From the NCBI RefSeq assembly GCF_949987515.2, contig NC_082695.1, forward strand, positions 73,806,466-73,870,465: a stretch of 64,000 nucleotides of DNA. Direction: 5' to 3'. The notes below the pieces were generated by a model. That model worked only from the letters and a program-made list of their open reading frames with translations, was not told the DNA's origin and did no database searches. Of this stretch, positions 37,001 through 44,825 are shown one piece after another. This DNA is from Delphinus delphis. Lineage: Eukaryota > Chordata > Mammalia > Artiodactyla > Delphinidae. A program made the translations under genes and the position numbers. The number at the start of each line of letters is the position of its first letter. The first letter of the stretch is position 1.

Positions 37001-38873
37001 CTAATCTCTTTATTTCAAATTCAATCTAGCCATACAACTTTCATTCACCCAGGTACATTATCTGACATTTCTGCAGCAGAAAAGCTTAGTTGGTTATAGG
37101 TTCTGAAAAGAAAGTCAATTTGACTAATTTAAGTAGCTGATTAACATTCCTAATTGGCTGATGTATGTGGTGTGAGCGTGAGAAAAAGAACAGCAAGCCG
37201 GCAATGGAGAATGGCAGAAGCGAAAAAATGTCAACACATTTACCACCACTACTGAAAAATTCATCATCATTCCAAGAAAAGAAACAAAAATCCCCCAAAC
37301 CTGTGTCTGGTACACCTGCATCGTCTTTGTATATTAAAACAATGCTACCTTGATAACAGTTGCCCAGCTACATACCCTTGATGAGTGATCACATAATAAA
37401 TGTCCGCTGAGTAACAAAATGCACTCTACTTCAAATATTTAATGACTTGGTCATTAAGTCAAATTGAAATTTATGCCTTTTAATTATACATTAATTTCAG
37501 TGAAATAGCACTTCCTAAAAGTGTGCTTCCTAGTCAGCAACTACTTTCTAGAAATGGAACATTTTGTTTCAAGCACTCGACAATCTAAAACGATGTATAC
37601 AAGCCTTACATAAATGATTGCTTAATAACCCATAAAGATGGAATTCAAACTGCCAGTGCTTCTAACCCCAGATAAAGGCATTTGCCACTTGTTTCAAAGG
37701 TTGCATCTGATGGTCACTGAACAGAGTTTACAGCATGCCAAGTGCTACGGCTGATTCCTTAGTCAGAGGTGACACATCAGCACTAAAGTAGATACGTTTA
37801 CTTTCACATATGTAAATACCTAGCAAGGCTCTCTCAACCATTAACAGTGCTTAACAGTGCCAAACACCTAAAATCAGTAACACATGGCGCACAGGTTATT
37901 TCAATTCCCCCCCCACAAAAACCCCAAAACAGCTGTATATATAATGCTATTCTTAGCCTCAAGTTCTCAGTCAATAACCCCCCTCCCTTCTTCTACTAAA
38001 TAAAGCAACGAGTGTGACTATTAAATTACCTACTGTGTTAATACAAGAGAAAAGATCAAAGACCACACCAAGTCACTGAGAAAGGCAAACTTAACGTACA
38101 GTTCCAAGAGGGTGAGAAGAATGTCCTCTGACATAAAGACTTAAAGATTATTCTAAAGCCAACACATGCCACCTCTAAAGCCGTCAGGGGGCATCGGGTA
38201 CAAACTGGAGCATTACCCACTGCTAACACCGGAGGAGAAAACGCAGGGGAGGGCCGAGGGGGAGCGGGAAAGAAAGTGGAGGGCTGCCAGACCAGGTCTC
38301 AGGTTCGGAGGAGACGTGGCGTTGGGGTGAGACGTGATGCCCAGAAGCGAGCTCAAGTTAGTACCTGGAAGTGCGGGAACTAACGAAAAACCTCTAACCC
38401 AAAAGGAAAGAAAAGACAACATCAAAGACGGGAGGAAGAAGATCGGGTGATGAGAATGTGGGAAAGACTGGGGGGCTGGCGGAGGGAACCTTGCGGACCA
38501 GAGCCGGCGTGCAGGCGAGGCTGCTGAGAAAGGTCCCCTCCACCGCGCATACGGGGAGCAGCGGGGAGAAGGTGAAGAGGAGGAGGCTCAAGGCGGGGAG
38601 GGGACCCGGGCCCCCCGACCTCTGCCCTGGCTTACTCCCCGCGTGGGCCCAGAAGGGCACGGTCCCGTCGCTCTGCACCAGGTGCGGTCCCTTGAAGCTG
38701 TATTTGTACTCGAAACGCCGATGTGGCTGCGCGCCTGGGGTGCCCGTGGCGCCGGCAGCTGCCGGGTGGCCTCCCACGCCGTCGCCCCCGACGAAACGAC
38801 AGAGCGACAGCAGCAAAGCGCAGAACAGCGGCCGAGCTCCGGCCCGGGAACCCCTTTGCCTGGATCCCGCCAT
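12990..38873 (-). CDS. LMAN1: LMAN1 / ERGIC-53, complete coding region in 13 exons
   Basis: LMAN1 is a type I membrane lectin that cycles between ER and ERGIC and, with MCFD2, exports glycoproteins such as factors V and VIII. The minus-strand join is 38873-38636, 35413-35259, 35175-35068, 34077-34016, 33059-32960, 27051-26928, 25142-25084, 24675-24543, 23182-22989, 22847-22777, 15166-15013, 13447-13326 and 13026-12990. All junctions are GT-AG and in phase, giving 518 residues against 510 in human. Seen in the frame: a signal peptide (about 1-30); an L-type lectin domain (about 52-277) with D129, D160, F162, N164, H186 and D189 at the Ca2+/mannose positions and the C198/C238 pair; a coiled-coil stalk (about 286-465); C474 and C483 for oligomer disulfides; a membrane span (about 487-505); and a tail ending KKFF, the ER-exit/retrieval signal. 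The extra eight residues lie after the signal peptide. No frameshift or stop is visible. Confidence 0.98.
13326..13447 (-). CDS. LMAN1: LMAN1 exon 12 (membrane span)
   Basis: 122 bp, acceptor CTTATAG, donor GTAAGT. It encodes residues 467-506 plus two bases of R507: [19 protein letters not shown] with C474 and C483, the juxtamembrane cysteines that form interchain disulfides in ERGIC-53, then the hydrophobic segment [20 protein letters not shown]. Confidence 0.97.
15013..15166 (-). CDS. LMAN1: LMAN1 exon 11
   Basis: 154 bp, acceptor TTTCAG, donor GTAAGC. It completes K415 and encodes residues 416-466, [12 protein letters not shown] to [10 protein letters not shown]. Its upstream intron (15167-22776, 7.6 kb) is the longest in the gene and carries a solo LTR, a Tigger MITE, a SINE and old L1-like remnants. 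Confidence 0.97.
15501..16105 (+). repeat. Solo LTR, ERVL-like, in LMAN1 intron 10
   Basis: The block starts TGTTGTGCAGTAAAGG and ends near GGGACTCATAAGACA. It has AATAAA signals at about 15889 and 16010 and a terminal 'gagtacagcagcttttctga' typical of ancient ERVL LTRs. No internal viral genes are present. Family assignment is from memory. Confidence 0.6.
16778..17090. mobile_element. Tigger-type MITE (Tigger2/MER8-like)
   Basis: Terminal 'tacagtcagccctcctt' and the reverse-matching end 'ggaatactgta' fit TcMar-Tigger elements with TA targets. Inner sequence such as 'ccacggattcaaccaacca' and 'actataccattttatataag' matches the same family as 52198-52733. Confidence 0.7.
17251..17592 (+). repeat. 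CHR-type SINE (long form)
   Basis: Forward copy of about 340 bp from 'ttggacttccctggtggg' to an AAATAAAT tail, with TATCAATAAAAG duplicated at 17239-17250 and 17593-17604. Confidence 0.92.
19290..19760. repeat. Old L1/HAL1-like remnant (copy A)
   Basis: Contains 'agaccagggctccaaagaaa' and 'gacgaaacaatctgaac', which line up with 'aaccagggctcactgaga' and 'gctggaacaatttgaac' of copy B near 21390-21560. Both are diverged copies of one interspersed repeat. Confidence 0.4.
21290..22400. repeat. Old L1/HAL1-like remnant (copy B)
   Basis: Includes 'aataaataatccatgagt' and, near 22250-22310, 'gtaccaatgttaatttctcc' and 'acaattgtactgtggttatg', typical of old L1 3' regions. The open frames here are not conserved genes. 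Confidence 0.45.
22777..22847 (-). CDS. LMAN1: LMAN1 exon 10
   Basis: 71 bp, acceptor TCTCCAG, donor GTAAGT, separated from exon 9 by 141 bp. It encodes residues 392-414, [15 protein letters not shown] to RQVNEM, plus two bases of K415. It is part of the coiled-coil stalk. Confidence 0.97.
22989..23182 (-). CDS. LMAN1: LMAN1 exon 9 (stalk)
   Basis: 194 bp, donor GTGAGC. It completes A327 and encodes residues 328-391, [16 protein letters not shown] to GIPGQHGQ, with heptad-like [14 protein letters not shown]. The acceptor reads TTTCAGCAG, a NAGNAG pair. Use of the first AG keeps A327, as in human; the second AG would drop one residue without shifting the frame. Confidence 0.96.
24190..24370. 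repeat. L2/MIR-type remnant
   Basis: 'cattcaacaaatatttactg' and 'gctcacagagcttacactcc' are hallmark phrases of old L2/MIR-derived sequence, just upstream of LMAN1 exon 8 in intron 8. Confidence 0.45.
24543..24675 (-). CDS. LMAN1: LMAN1 exon 8 (stalk start)
   Basis: 133 bp, donor GTGAGT. It encodes residues 283-326, [15 protein letters not shown] to HPDLQGQP, plus one base of A327. It is strongly charged ([22 protein letters not shown]), typical of the coiled-coil stalk. The acceptor is unusual: seven purines (AAAAAAG) stand directly before the exon and the pyrimidine-rich tract lies further upstream. Confidence 0.95.
24830..25045 (-). repeat. MIR remnant in LMAN1 intron 7
   Basis: 'ccatttactgagtgcttgcc' and 'gttacagaggttaagtaact' match the reverse MIR consensus. 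Confidence 0.6.
25084..25142 (-). CDS. LMAN1: LMAN1 exon 7
   Basis: 59 bp, acceptor TTTGTAG, donor GTAAGT. It encodes the end of the lectin domain, residues 263-282 ([20 protein letters not shown]), in phase with both neighbours. Confidence 0.96.
25820..26035 (+). repeat. CHR-2-type SINE
   Basis: Forward copy beginning 'ggggcttcgctggtggcg' and ending in a long A run, with AAAAAATCAAATT duplicated at about 25807-25819 and 26036-26048. It lies in LMAN1 intron 6. Confidence 0.93.
26928..27051 (-). CDS. LMAN1: LMAN1 exon 6
   Basis: 124 bp, acceptor TTTCTAG, donor GTAAAA. It encodes residues 222-262 ([17 protein letters not shown] to ISAATGGLA) plus the first base of D263. C238 pairs with C198 in the family. 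A 5.9-kb intron, mostly L1 and L2 remnants plus two SINEs, separates it from exon 5. Confidence 0.97.
27170..27255 (+). repeat. L1 3' terminus fragment
   Basis: 'ttatgctgtacaccttaaac' to 'tctcaataaagttgg' and an A-rich tail match an old L1 3' end; the same phrase recurs at 32080-32145. Confidence 0.6.
27635..27850 (+). repeat. CHR-2-type SINE
   Basis: Forward copy 'gggcttccctggtggcgccg' to an A-rich tail in LMAN1 intron 5. I did not find a clear duplication. Confidence 0.9.
28861..28980 (+). repeat. Short tRNA-derived SINE
   Basis: Forward short form 'gaattccctggcggtccag' to 'cacggcgtggcc' and an A run. ATCTTGTTTTG appears on both sides (about 28849-28859 and 28989-28999). Confidence 0.85.
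30463..30608 (+). repeat. MIR remnant
   Basis: 'gggttcaaatcacagttctg' and 'aatttccccatttataaaac' match MIR. It is cut off by the adjacent L1 at about 30609. Confidence 0.65.
30609..32150 (+). repeat. L1 ORF2 3' end plus 3' UTR (old L1), 5'-truncated
   Basis: Contains phrases of the L1 ORF2 C-terminal coding region ('caaaatatacaaagaactca', 'aacatggatggacctagagg') followed by L1 3' UTR and a tail near 32145. Frames are broken throughout. A (CAAA)n run lies at about 31640-31665. It is in LMAN1 intron 5. Confidence 0.75.
32200..32670 (+). repeat. L2 remnant
   Basis: 'ccttcaaggtgcagctcaac' and 'ctgcctggaatatgcactcc' are typical of the 3' part of LINE-2. Diverged. Confidence 0.6.
32960..33059 (-). 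CDS. LMAN1: LMAN1 exon 5
   Basis: 100 bp, acceptor ACTATAG, donor GTAAGT. It completes N188 and encodes residues 189-221, [14 protein letters not shown] to [10 protein letters not shown]189 is a calcium ligand position and C198 is the first cysteine of the lectin-domain disulfide. Confidence 0.97.
34016..34077 (-). CDS. LMAN1: LMAN1 exon 4
   Basis: 62 bp, acceptor TTTATAG, donor GTAAGT. It encodes residues 168-187 ([10 protein letters not shown] then [10 protein letters not shown]) plus two bases of N188. H186 corresponds to the ligand-binding H178 of human. Human, from memory, has H where this protein has Q183. Confidence 0.96.
34583..34790 (+). repeat. CHR-2-type SINE
   Basis: Forward copy in LMAN1 intron 3, flanked by ATTAAGCATA at about 34573-34582 and 34791-34800. 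Confidence 0.92.
35068..35175 (-). CDS. LMAN1: LMAN1 exon 3
   Basis: 108 bp, phase 0 at both ends, donor GTATAT. It encodes residues 132-167, from [13 protein letters not shown] to [11 protein letters not shown]160, F162 and N164 are at the calcium-binding positions of the L-type lectin fold. Confidence 0.97.
35259..35413 (-). CDS. LMAN1: LMAN1 exon 2
   Basis: 155 bp, acceptor TTCTAG, donor GTACGG. It completes N80 and encodes residues 81-131, from [13 protein letters not shown] to RGRIGADGL. It includes D129, equivalent to the mannose-contacting D121 of human. It is separated from exon 3 by an intron of only 83 bp. Confidence 0.97.
35414..38635 (-). other. LMAN1 intron 1
   Basis: 3.2 kb. 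Two MIR remnants lie at about 35855-35965 and 36460-36680 ('gacctggatttgagtact'). No SINE or L1 of recent type is present, unlike the other long introns. The rest is unassigned AT-rich DNA that becomes GC-rich beyond 38.2 kb. Confidence 0.5.
38636..38873 (-). CDS. LMAN1: LMAN1 exon 1 (signal peptide and lectin start)
   Basis: The ATG is at 38873-38871 and the donor GTAAGC begins at 38635. The exon encodes residues 1-79 plus one base of N80: MAGSRQRG, a hydrophobic signal segment ([14 protein letters not shown]), a Gly/Ala/Pro linker, then [15 protein letters not shown] and the [10 protein letters not shown] start of the lectin fold. An in-frame ATG 36 codons upstream exists (38981), but the 38873 ATG matches the known N-terminus and precedes the signal peptide. 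The linker reads [20 protein letters not shown] where human, from memory, has the shorter GGDPAVALPHRR. Confidence 0.97.
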
Positions 38874-38876
38874 CTT
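38866..38876 (-). promoter_or_regulatory. YY1-type site overlapping LMAN1 start codon
   Basis: The minus strand reads AAGATGGCGGG, matching the YY1 core AANATGGCG, with the translation start inside it. YY1 sites at this position are common in TATA-less housekeeping promoters. Function is inferred. Confidence 0.6.
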
Positions 38877-38950
38877 GGATTCTGGGAAACGGGAGGCCGG
38901 CGGAAGGAGGTGGGGGCGGGCGCTGCCGCCGGCCAACAGGGCGCTCCATG

Positions 38951-38955
38951 ATTGG
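38951..38955 (-). promoter_or_regulatory. CCAAT box; incomplete ERSE
   Basis: CCAAT on the minus strand lies about 80 bp upstream of the ATG and is a likely NF-Y site. The ER stress element is CCAAT-N9-CCACG. Here the second half reads CCCTG, so the element is at best partial, although LMAN1 is known to respond to ER stress. Confidence 0.45.
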
Positions 38956-39211
38956 CGGAGCCCGGGGGACCCCGAGGGCAAGGGTGAGCTCCGCCCCCAG
39001 GCTCCGCTGTCCAGGAGGCTGCTGGACCCAGAGCATCTGTGGGCGGGGCCTGGGGCGGCAAGGTCCGCCCGCTCTTCCTATCCTCTCCCAGGGCGGGAAA
39101 GGGACTGCAACCTACCCTTCCCACCTGATGTGGAGTGTTGGAGGAGCAGACCCGAAGGCCAGGAGCTTCCTCCTGCCTCTTAACATACTTTAGAATTCTC
39201 GAGCCCTGACA

Positions 39212-39816
39212 TGGAAGCCACCTAAGTGTCCATCGACAGATGAATGGATAAAGAAGATGTTGCACATATATACAATGGAATATTATTCAGCCATAGAAAG
39301 AAACGAAATCGAGTTATTTGTACTGAGGTGGATGGACCTAGAGACTGTCATACAGAGTGAAGTAAGTCAGAAAGAGAAAAACAAATACCATATGCTAACA
39401 CATATATGGAATCTAAAAAAAAGAAAAAAAAAGGTTCTGAGGAACCTAGGGGCAGGACAAGAATAAAGACGCAGACGTAGAGAATGGACTTGAGGACACG
39501 GGGAGGGGGAAGGGTAAGCTGGGACGAATTGGAGAGTGGCATGGACTTATATATACTACCAAATGTAAAATAGATAGCTCGTGGGAAGCAGCCGCATAGC
39601 ACAGGGAGATCAGCTCAGTGCTTTGTGACCACCTAGAGGGGTGGGATAGGGAGGGTGGGAGGGAGACGCAAGAGGGAGGGGATATGGGGATATATGTGTA
39701 CGTATAGCTGATTCACTTTGTTATAAAGCAGAAACTAACACACCATTGTAAAGAAATTATACTCCAATGAAGAGGTTAAAAAAATAAAATAAAATACTTT
39801 AACTATTTAAAAAAAA
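39212..39816 (+). mobile_element. 5'-truncated L1 next to the LMAN1 promoter
   Basis: L1 ORF2 end ('atggataaagaagatgttgc', 'ggtggatggacctagagac') and 3' UTR, ending in A-rich sequence. A perfect 20-bp duplication beginning AGAATTCTCGAG is present at 39192-39211 and 39817-39836. The target site TTT/AGAA fits L1 endonuclease. Between the usual L1 end and the last A run are about 20 extra bases, which may be a very short 3' transduction. Confidence 0.92.
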
Positions 39817-40547
39817 AGAATTCTCGAGCCCTGACACCTGTGGACCCAACACGTCAATCCTCCCTGACTATAATAAACCTTTTCAGTATTAGGTAGAAGA
39901 AAGGCATTCCTTTTGATGTGATACCCATTGTTCAGTAGCTGGTTTTCATTAGGTGGACTTTGCAGAATCATGTTTTTCCAGAAACAAGGCATAATCACGA
40001 ATACTAATGGTCCTAGCCCCTGAGCTCCACCAACCTGTGTTAGGGCATTTCAGACTGGGAACCAGCAATCCACAGGCCCGGAGAAACCTAAGATCTTTTT
40101 GTTGGTGTTGAATCAGGTGTGAGTTTATCACTCAACATTTACCGTTCTCAAAATCTAATCCCAAGAGCTTTCCAAATTTTGAAACCATAGCAATAAGGCA
40201 TTCAAATGAAACTGAGTTTAGTTTTGATAAGAGGAATAATGTGCTGTGAAGGGAGGGAGAAATAGAACCTGGACATTTGAGATAGTATTGGTCTTTGATT
40301 CAACAAATAAGTTCTGCATTTTAAAAGGGAATCTCCTTTGCCTTACCTAGAAAAAATATTGTCAAAATATTAATGATCATCCAGAGTTTTGTTTTTCATA
40401 AATGTCTTACTGAATTTTTTTTTTCAAATCTGAGAATAAGCAGTATGATTTAAATAGCTTATTTCATTAGCTCTTCTAGAGTTCAGCAGGTGCTCTGTGC
40501 GAATTGTTCCATTTGTAGATTTCTTTTTTCTTCCTTTTTTTTTTTTG

Positions 40548-40657
40548 TGCCGAGCCGTGTGCAGCATGTGGGATCTTAGTTCCCTAACCAGGGAACGAAC
40601 CCACAACCCCTGCAATGGAAGCTTGGAGTCCTAACCATTGGACTACCAGGGAAGTCC
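40548..40657 (-). repeat. Short tRNA-derived SINE
   Basis: Reverse short form ('gtgccgagccgtgtgcagc' to 'ggactaccagggaagtcc'), older than and directly adjoining the next SINE. Confidence 0.8.
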
Positions 40658-40673
40658 CTGTAGATGTATTCTT

Positions 40674-40877
40674 TTTTTTTTTTTTGCGGTACGCGGGCCT
40701 CTCACTGTTGTGGCCTCTCCCGTTGCGGAGCACAGGCTCCGGACGCGCAGGCTCAGCGACCATGGCCCACGGGCCCAGCCACGCCGCGGCATATGGGATC
40801 TTCCCGGACCGGGGCACGAACCCGTGTCCCCTGCATCGGCAGGCGGACTCTCAACCACTGTGCCACCAGGGAAGTCC
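40674..40877 (-). repeat. CHR-2-type SINE
   Basis: Reverse copy with a T run at the left; CTGTAGATGTATTCTT is duplicated at 40658-40673 and 40878-40893. It landed at the border of the older SINE. Confidence 0.93.
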
Positions 40878-41471
40878 CTGTAGATGTATTCTTGATGTAC
40901 TTGTGGGGAGAGGTGAACTGCCCGTCCTCTTATTCCTCCATCTTGACCCCTCTCCTCATTAGCTCTTAATGTGGGCTGTGAGTACCACATTAGCCCTAGG
41001 AGCTGTGCCCACATTATTTTAACTTATTTTTCATTGGCCTCCCAACTTACCTCCAGATTCATGGGCCATTACTATTAAATCTTTCTAGTGCTCAAATCAA
41101 ACCTTTAAGTTGAATATGGATTTATGGCTCCCATTCTTCAGTCTCCAGATGTAACTAAATGAAAGTACACTCCTCATTGCCACCTCAGCAACAGCAGGAA
41201 CAAACATTTAGTGTCTGTATAGTACTTGTGGGTCATTGCTCCAGTCTCTTCAGGGTTTTCAATTCATAGGATTTAATCAGTTTACCTCCAATTCTTTCAT
41301 CTCTGTGGGAGCTAACTCTATGCCTTGCATAGAGTGAAAAATCAATAAATGTTACAGAAATGTTAACGTTTATCTTTATGGCAAATACTTAATGAATGCT
41401 TACTATCTGCCAGAAACTGCACTAAGCGCTCTGCACATATTAGCTTATTTATTTCATTTAAAAAATGTTCT

Positions 41472-41675
41472 GGGCTTCCCTGGTGGGGCAGTGGTTGGGA
41501 GTCCGCCTGCCGATGCAGGGGACGCGGGTTCGTGCCCCGGTCCGGGAGGATCCCGCGTGCCGCGGAGCGGCTGGGCCCGTGAGCCGTGGCCGCTGGGCCT
41601 GCGCGTCTGGAGCCTGTGCTCCGCAGCGGGAGGGGCCGCAGCGGTGAGAGGCCCGGGTACCGCAAAAAAAAAAAA
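41472..41675 (+). repeat. CHR-2-type SINE, unusually GC-rich copy
   Basis: Forward copy flanked by AAAAAATGTTCT at 41460-41471 and about 41676-41687. CpG sites are well preserved (e.g. 'gccgcggagcggctgggcc'), suggesting a young copy. Confidence 0.92.
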
Positions 41676-41689
41676 AAAAAATGTTCTTA

Positions 41690-41855
41690 CTGAAGTATAG
41701 TTGATATACAGTATTACATAAGTTACAGGTGTACAATACTGTATAGTATTCACAATTTTTAAAGGTTATACTTCATTTACAGTTATTATAAAATATTGGC
41801 TATATTCTCTGTGTTGTGCAGTATATCCTTGTAGCTTATTTTATACAACAGCGTA
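41690..41855 (-). repeat. L1 3' end, antisense
   Basis: 'gaagtatagttgatatacag' to 'cttgtagcttattttatac'; the same family segment as at 2690-3030. Confidence 0.7.
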
Positions 41856-42219
41856 TTGAAATACTTGTTTCTCCAGCCTGCTGGGCATCTAATGAGAGGT
41901 AGGTAGAAATATTTGAGGAAGGAGTCACTTACCAAGTAAAAAGATAAAACCTCATGAGATGAAGGCTTTTCTTTTCCCTGTTTGTCCTTCCTTCTGCCTG
42001 AAATGTGTATGCAATGACGGAGGGCAGCAGCCATCTTGTGACCATTAAGAATGATGGCCCAGGAAGCCAGAGGAACCCCACCTTTAGCAATTTTCTTGAG
42101 CCCCTCTGGCAGGCGAGTTCTGCCTATCTCCAGACTTCTATCTTCTGAGATAAGACTCTCACTCATTTAAGCCGTTGTTTCCAGGTTTTGTTACCTGCAA
42201 TCCTAACTGGTACCATAGC

Positions 42220-42665
42220 TCACATGCACTGAGTGCTACTATGTACCAGGCACTGTTCTGGGTGGTAAATATACATTCACTCATTTAAGAGGAAATTAAC
42301 CCAATGTTTTCATTTACTCTGCTGCTAGCTGTTTCATGTATAAGAAACAGTCCTCTTAACGTACTTGACTGCCTTCCCTAAAATAACATGTTGGACATCT
42401 TAAAAGCTCTTCTCCAAGTTTTCACCAGTTATAAACCAGTGATGAAGCACAAAGGCTTTGGAGTCAACTGACTGGGGGGTGACCCCTGGTTTTCCCAGCG
42501 TGTGGTCTTGGGCAAGGTGTTTAGCCTCTCTAAAGCTTGGTTTCCACATCTAGATAAGGGAGATTAATAACAGTACCTATGCCATTTAAAATTTTGCATT
42601 TTAGAAAGAATTCACTGCCTGGAACCCAGTAAGGTCTCAATAAACGTGAACTATTCTGCTGACGT
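42220..42665. repeat. MIR remnants
   Basis: 'gcactgagtgctactatgta' (about 42228-42247) and 'aaggctttggagtcaactga' to 'acagtacctatgcc' (42450-42585) are MIR-type phrases in opposite orientations. Confidence 0.55.
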
Positions 42666-42669
42666 CTTT

Positions 42670-44205
42670 TCCCTTTTCCACTGATAGCAAAGAGAAGCCT
42701 AACTCAGCCCCATTAAATCAGTCACATCACGGTTGCATTCATCAAGAAACACAGTCCATCCCTTCTTCCCATCTCTTGTTTTCTCCTCAAGGTAAGAAAA
42801 CACACCCAAGTTGCAGTCAGATTTGAACAGTGAACACTGAAGAACTCGTGACTTCATAGTAATGTAAACTGCCCGACAGTTTTTAGGTAAGTAGCAGATA
42901 GTTTATGAATAGCCTCAGAGTCATGCCACAGATTTGGAAAGAGCAGAGCTAATATGACTAATCTGGTCTATTTTAATTGTATTACAAATGCTATAGTAGT
43001 TAGTGCTAAAGAATTTGCCAATTACATTTAAAGTTGCAATTTAATTTCTTCATGGTTACCTTTTAGTCAATGAATAAAATATAGGTAAGAATTGCCTTGG
43101 ATGCAGTTTAGGTTAGGACAGAGAAGGGAGAATGATGCTATATTTGACACAGTATGTGTCGACATTGGTTGTCTATGTATTAATATGTCATGTGTGGCTT
43201 AGGTATCCATAAGCTATCAAATAATATTTGTCTTAAGCAGTCGGTGTATGTGAAGATACTTTTCTTGGTCCTGTGATGTTTAAATAGACTAATTGACTCC
43301 ATTCCAACCTTTAATATATAATTTTAAATTTGGAATTTCACCAAAATGTGAGATTTTGGTAACATGTAAATTCCATCTTGGTAAATGTAAAATTAGGCCT
43401 GACACTTGAAAGAAGATATGTTGTTCACCATAAAACAGAACTGTTTAACTTTTCTTCATATATGAAAAGGTCAGTCATAATATGACCCTTTATACTTCCA
43501 CTGGGACAAAACATTATCTTTCATTCCTTTGACAAATTCAAGGTAAAGTTAAGAAGGGGAAAAAAGGAAAGAAATAGTTGGCAGGAGAACAGAAAGCAAA
43601 AGGAGAGAGAAAGAAATGTTTGGAGAGGGGAGGAAAACGTTCTTATCTGAACTGTGATAGCCTGAACCATTTTTGACCACAGAATAAATATTTGTAGATA
43701 CTGATTTCCCAATGCAAAATGACAAAGACCAGTAAAGGGAGGTTAAGCAAAACACTTAAATTGGGAGTCAAAGTTCGATGTAAAGAAAGGGGACATTAAC
43801 ATAGATAGGGAATAATCGCAACCCTCCACTATATATTAAAGAAGAACCAGAGCTTTTAGGAGTTTATTTCTCCATTCTCTGGAGATAAAGTCTTTTGCAC
43901 ACATTTGGAATGCTGGAGCGTATTCAATATGGAAACTGAAAGAAATCTCAGTGACATGTGAGGCAATAACAAAAATTTGTCAGCTACTGGCTAGCTCAAT
44001 AAGTAAAGGATTTTTTATTTAATTCTTTCAAAGTTGTGGCACCCATGGCAAGATGATGCTGGAAAGAGAATAATTTGTTAATAGCAAATCTCCAGCAATG
44101 CAAATCTCCCACCAGACCAAAAAAATGCTTTCAGCAATTTAGGTCAGAATTAGGGGTTTTTTTTCTCTCCTCTCTCCAGAACAGCACGCATATAGTAAAG
44201 CCATA
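42670..44205. other. Intergenic, no repeat or gene recognised
   Basis: About 1.5 kb of AT-rich DNA without SINE, L1 or coding evidence. The minus-strand frames at 43.5-43.75 kb are low-complexity and show no family. Confidence 0.4.
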
Positions 44206-44209
44206 TTAT

Positions 44210-44825
44210 TTCAAACTTCCCACTTTATACAAAATTAAATTCCAAGTGAATTAAAAATCTACACGTGAAAAAGCAAAATTACAAATCTTTTAGAGGAAAA
44301 TATAAGTGAATATATTTATGACTTCAGTATAGGAAAATATTTCTTTCAAACAAACACAAAAGCTCAACCCACAAGGAAGAAATATGGATATACTCACCTA
44401 CTGAAAATTCACAAAAACTTTTATTCAACAAAAGGCACACTAAACAAAGTGGAAGAAAATGTCACATACAGGAAGAACATAATTTCTATGCATAAATCTG
44501 GCAAGGGATCAGTATCTAGAACAGAAGAAGAACTCCTTGAAATCTATAAGAAAAAACATACATCCCAATTAAAAAAGAAAAAAAAAAAAGGAGATTACAA
44601 TAGGCCATTCCCCCAAGAGGAAATCTGAATTGCCAAGAAATAAATGTTAAGATTTAGCCCAAGTAATGTGAATTAAATCAGAGAAATTGAAATTAAAACA
44701 ATGGGGTACCATTTCCTAGTTATCAGACTAGTAAAAATTTAGAAGTATGATAATATCAAATACTGGCTAGTATATAGAGAAATGGGAACTTCCAGACACT
44801 CCCCTCACCAAAGGCACATATTCTT
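44210..44825 (+). repeat. Old L1 ORF2 fragment
   Basis: 'aatttctatgcataaatctg', 'agggatcagtatctagaac' and 'ttgaaattaaaacaatgggg' correspond to the diverged C-terminal part of L1 ORF2. Frames are broken. Confidence 0.6.

Larger units (their letters stand above)
38200..39180. promoter_or_regulatory. LMAN1: LMAN1 CpG-rich promoter and first exon
   Basis: The block is visibly GC- and CpG-rich against an AT-rich background. It contains no TATA box near the start. On the minus strand it has a CCAAT box (ATTGG at 38951-38955), GC boxes at 38912-38920, about 38990-38998 and 39041-39048, and a YY1-type site overlapping the start codon. Long open frames in all six readings here come from the base composition, not from additional genes. 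An L1 insertion forms the distal border at 39212. Confidence 0.8.

Noticed and set aside
38458..39193. Long plus-strand and extra minus-strand open frames (up to 241 codons) across the LMAN1 first exon
   Set aside because: They are shadows of a GC-rich CpG island where stop codons are rare; compositions are Arg/Pro/Gly-rich and none matches a known protein. Only the LMAN1 frame is supported.
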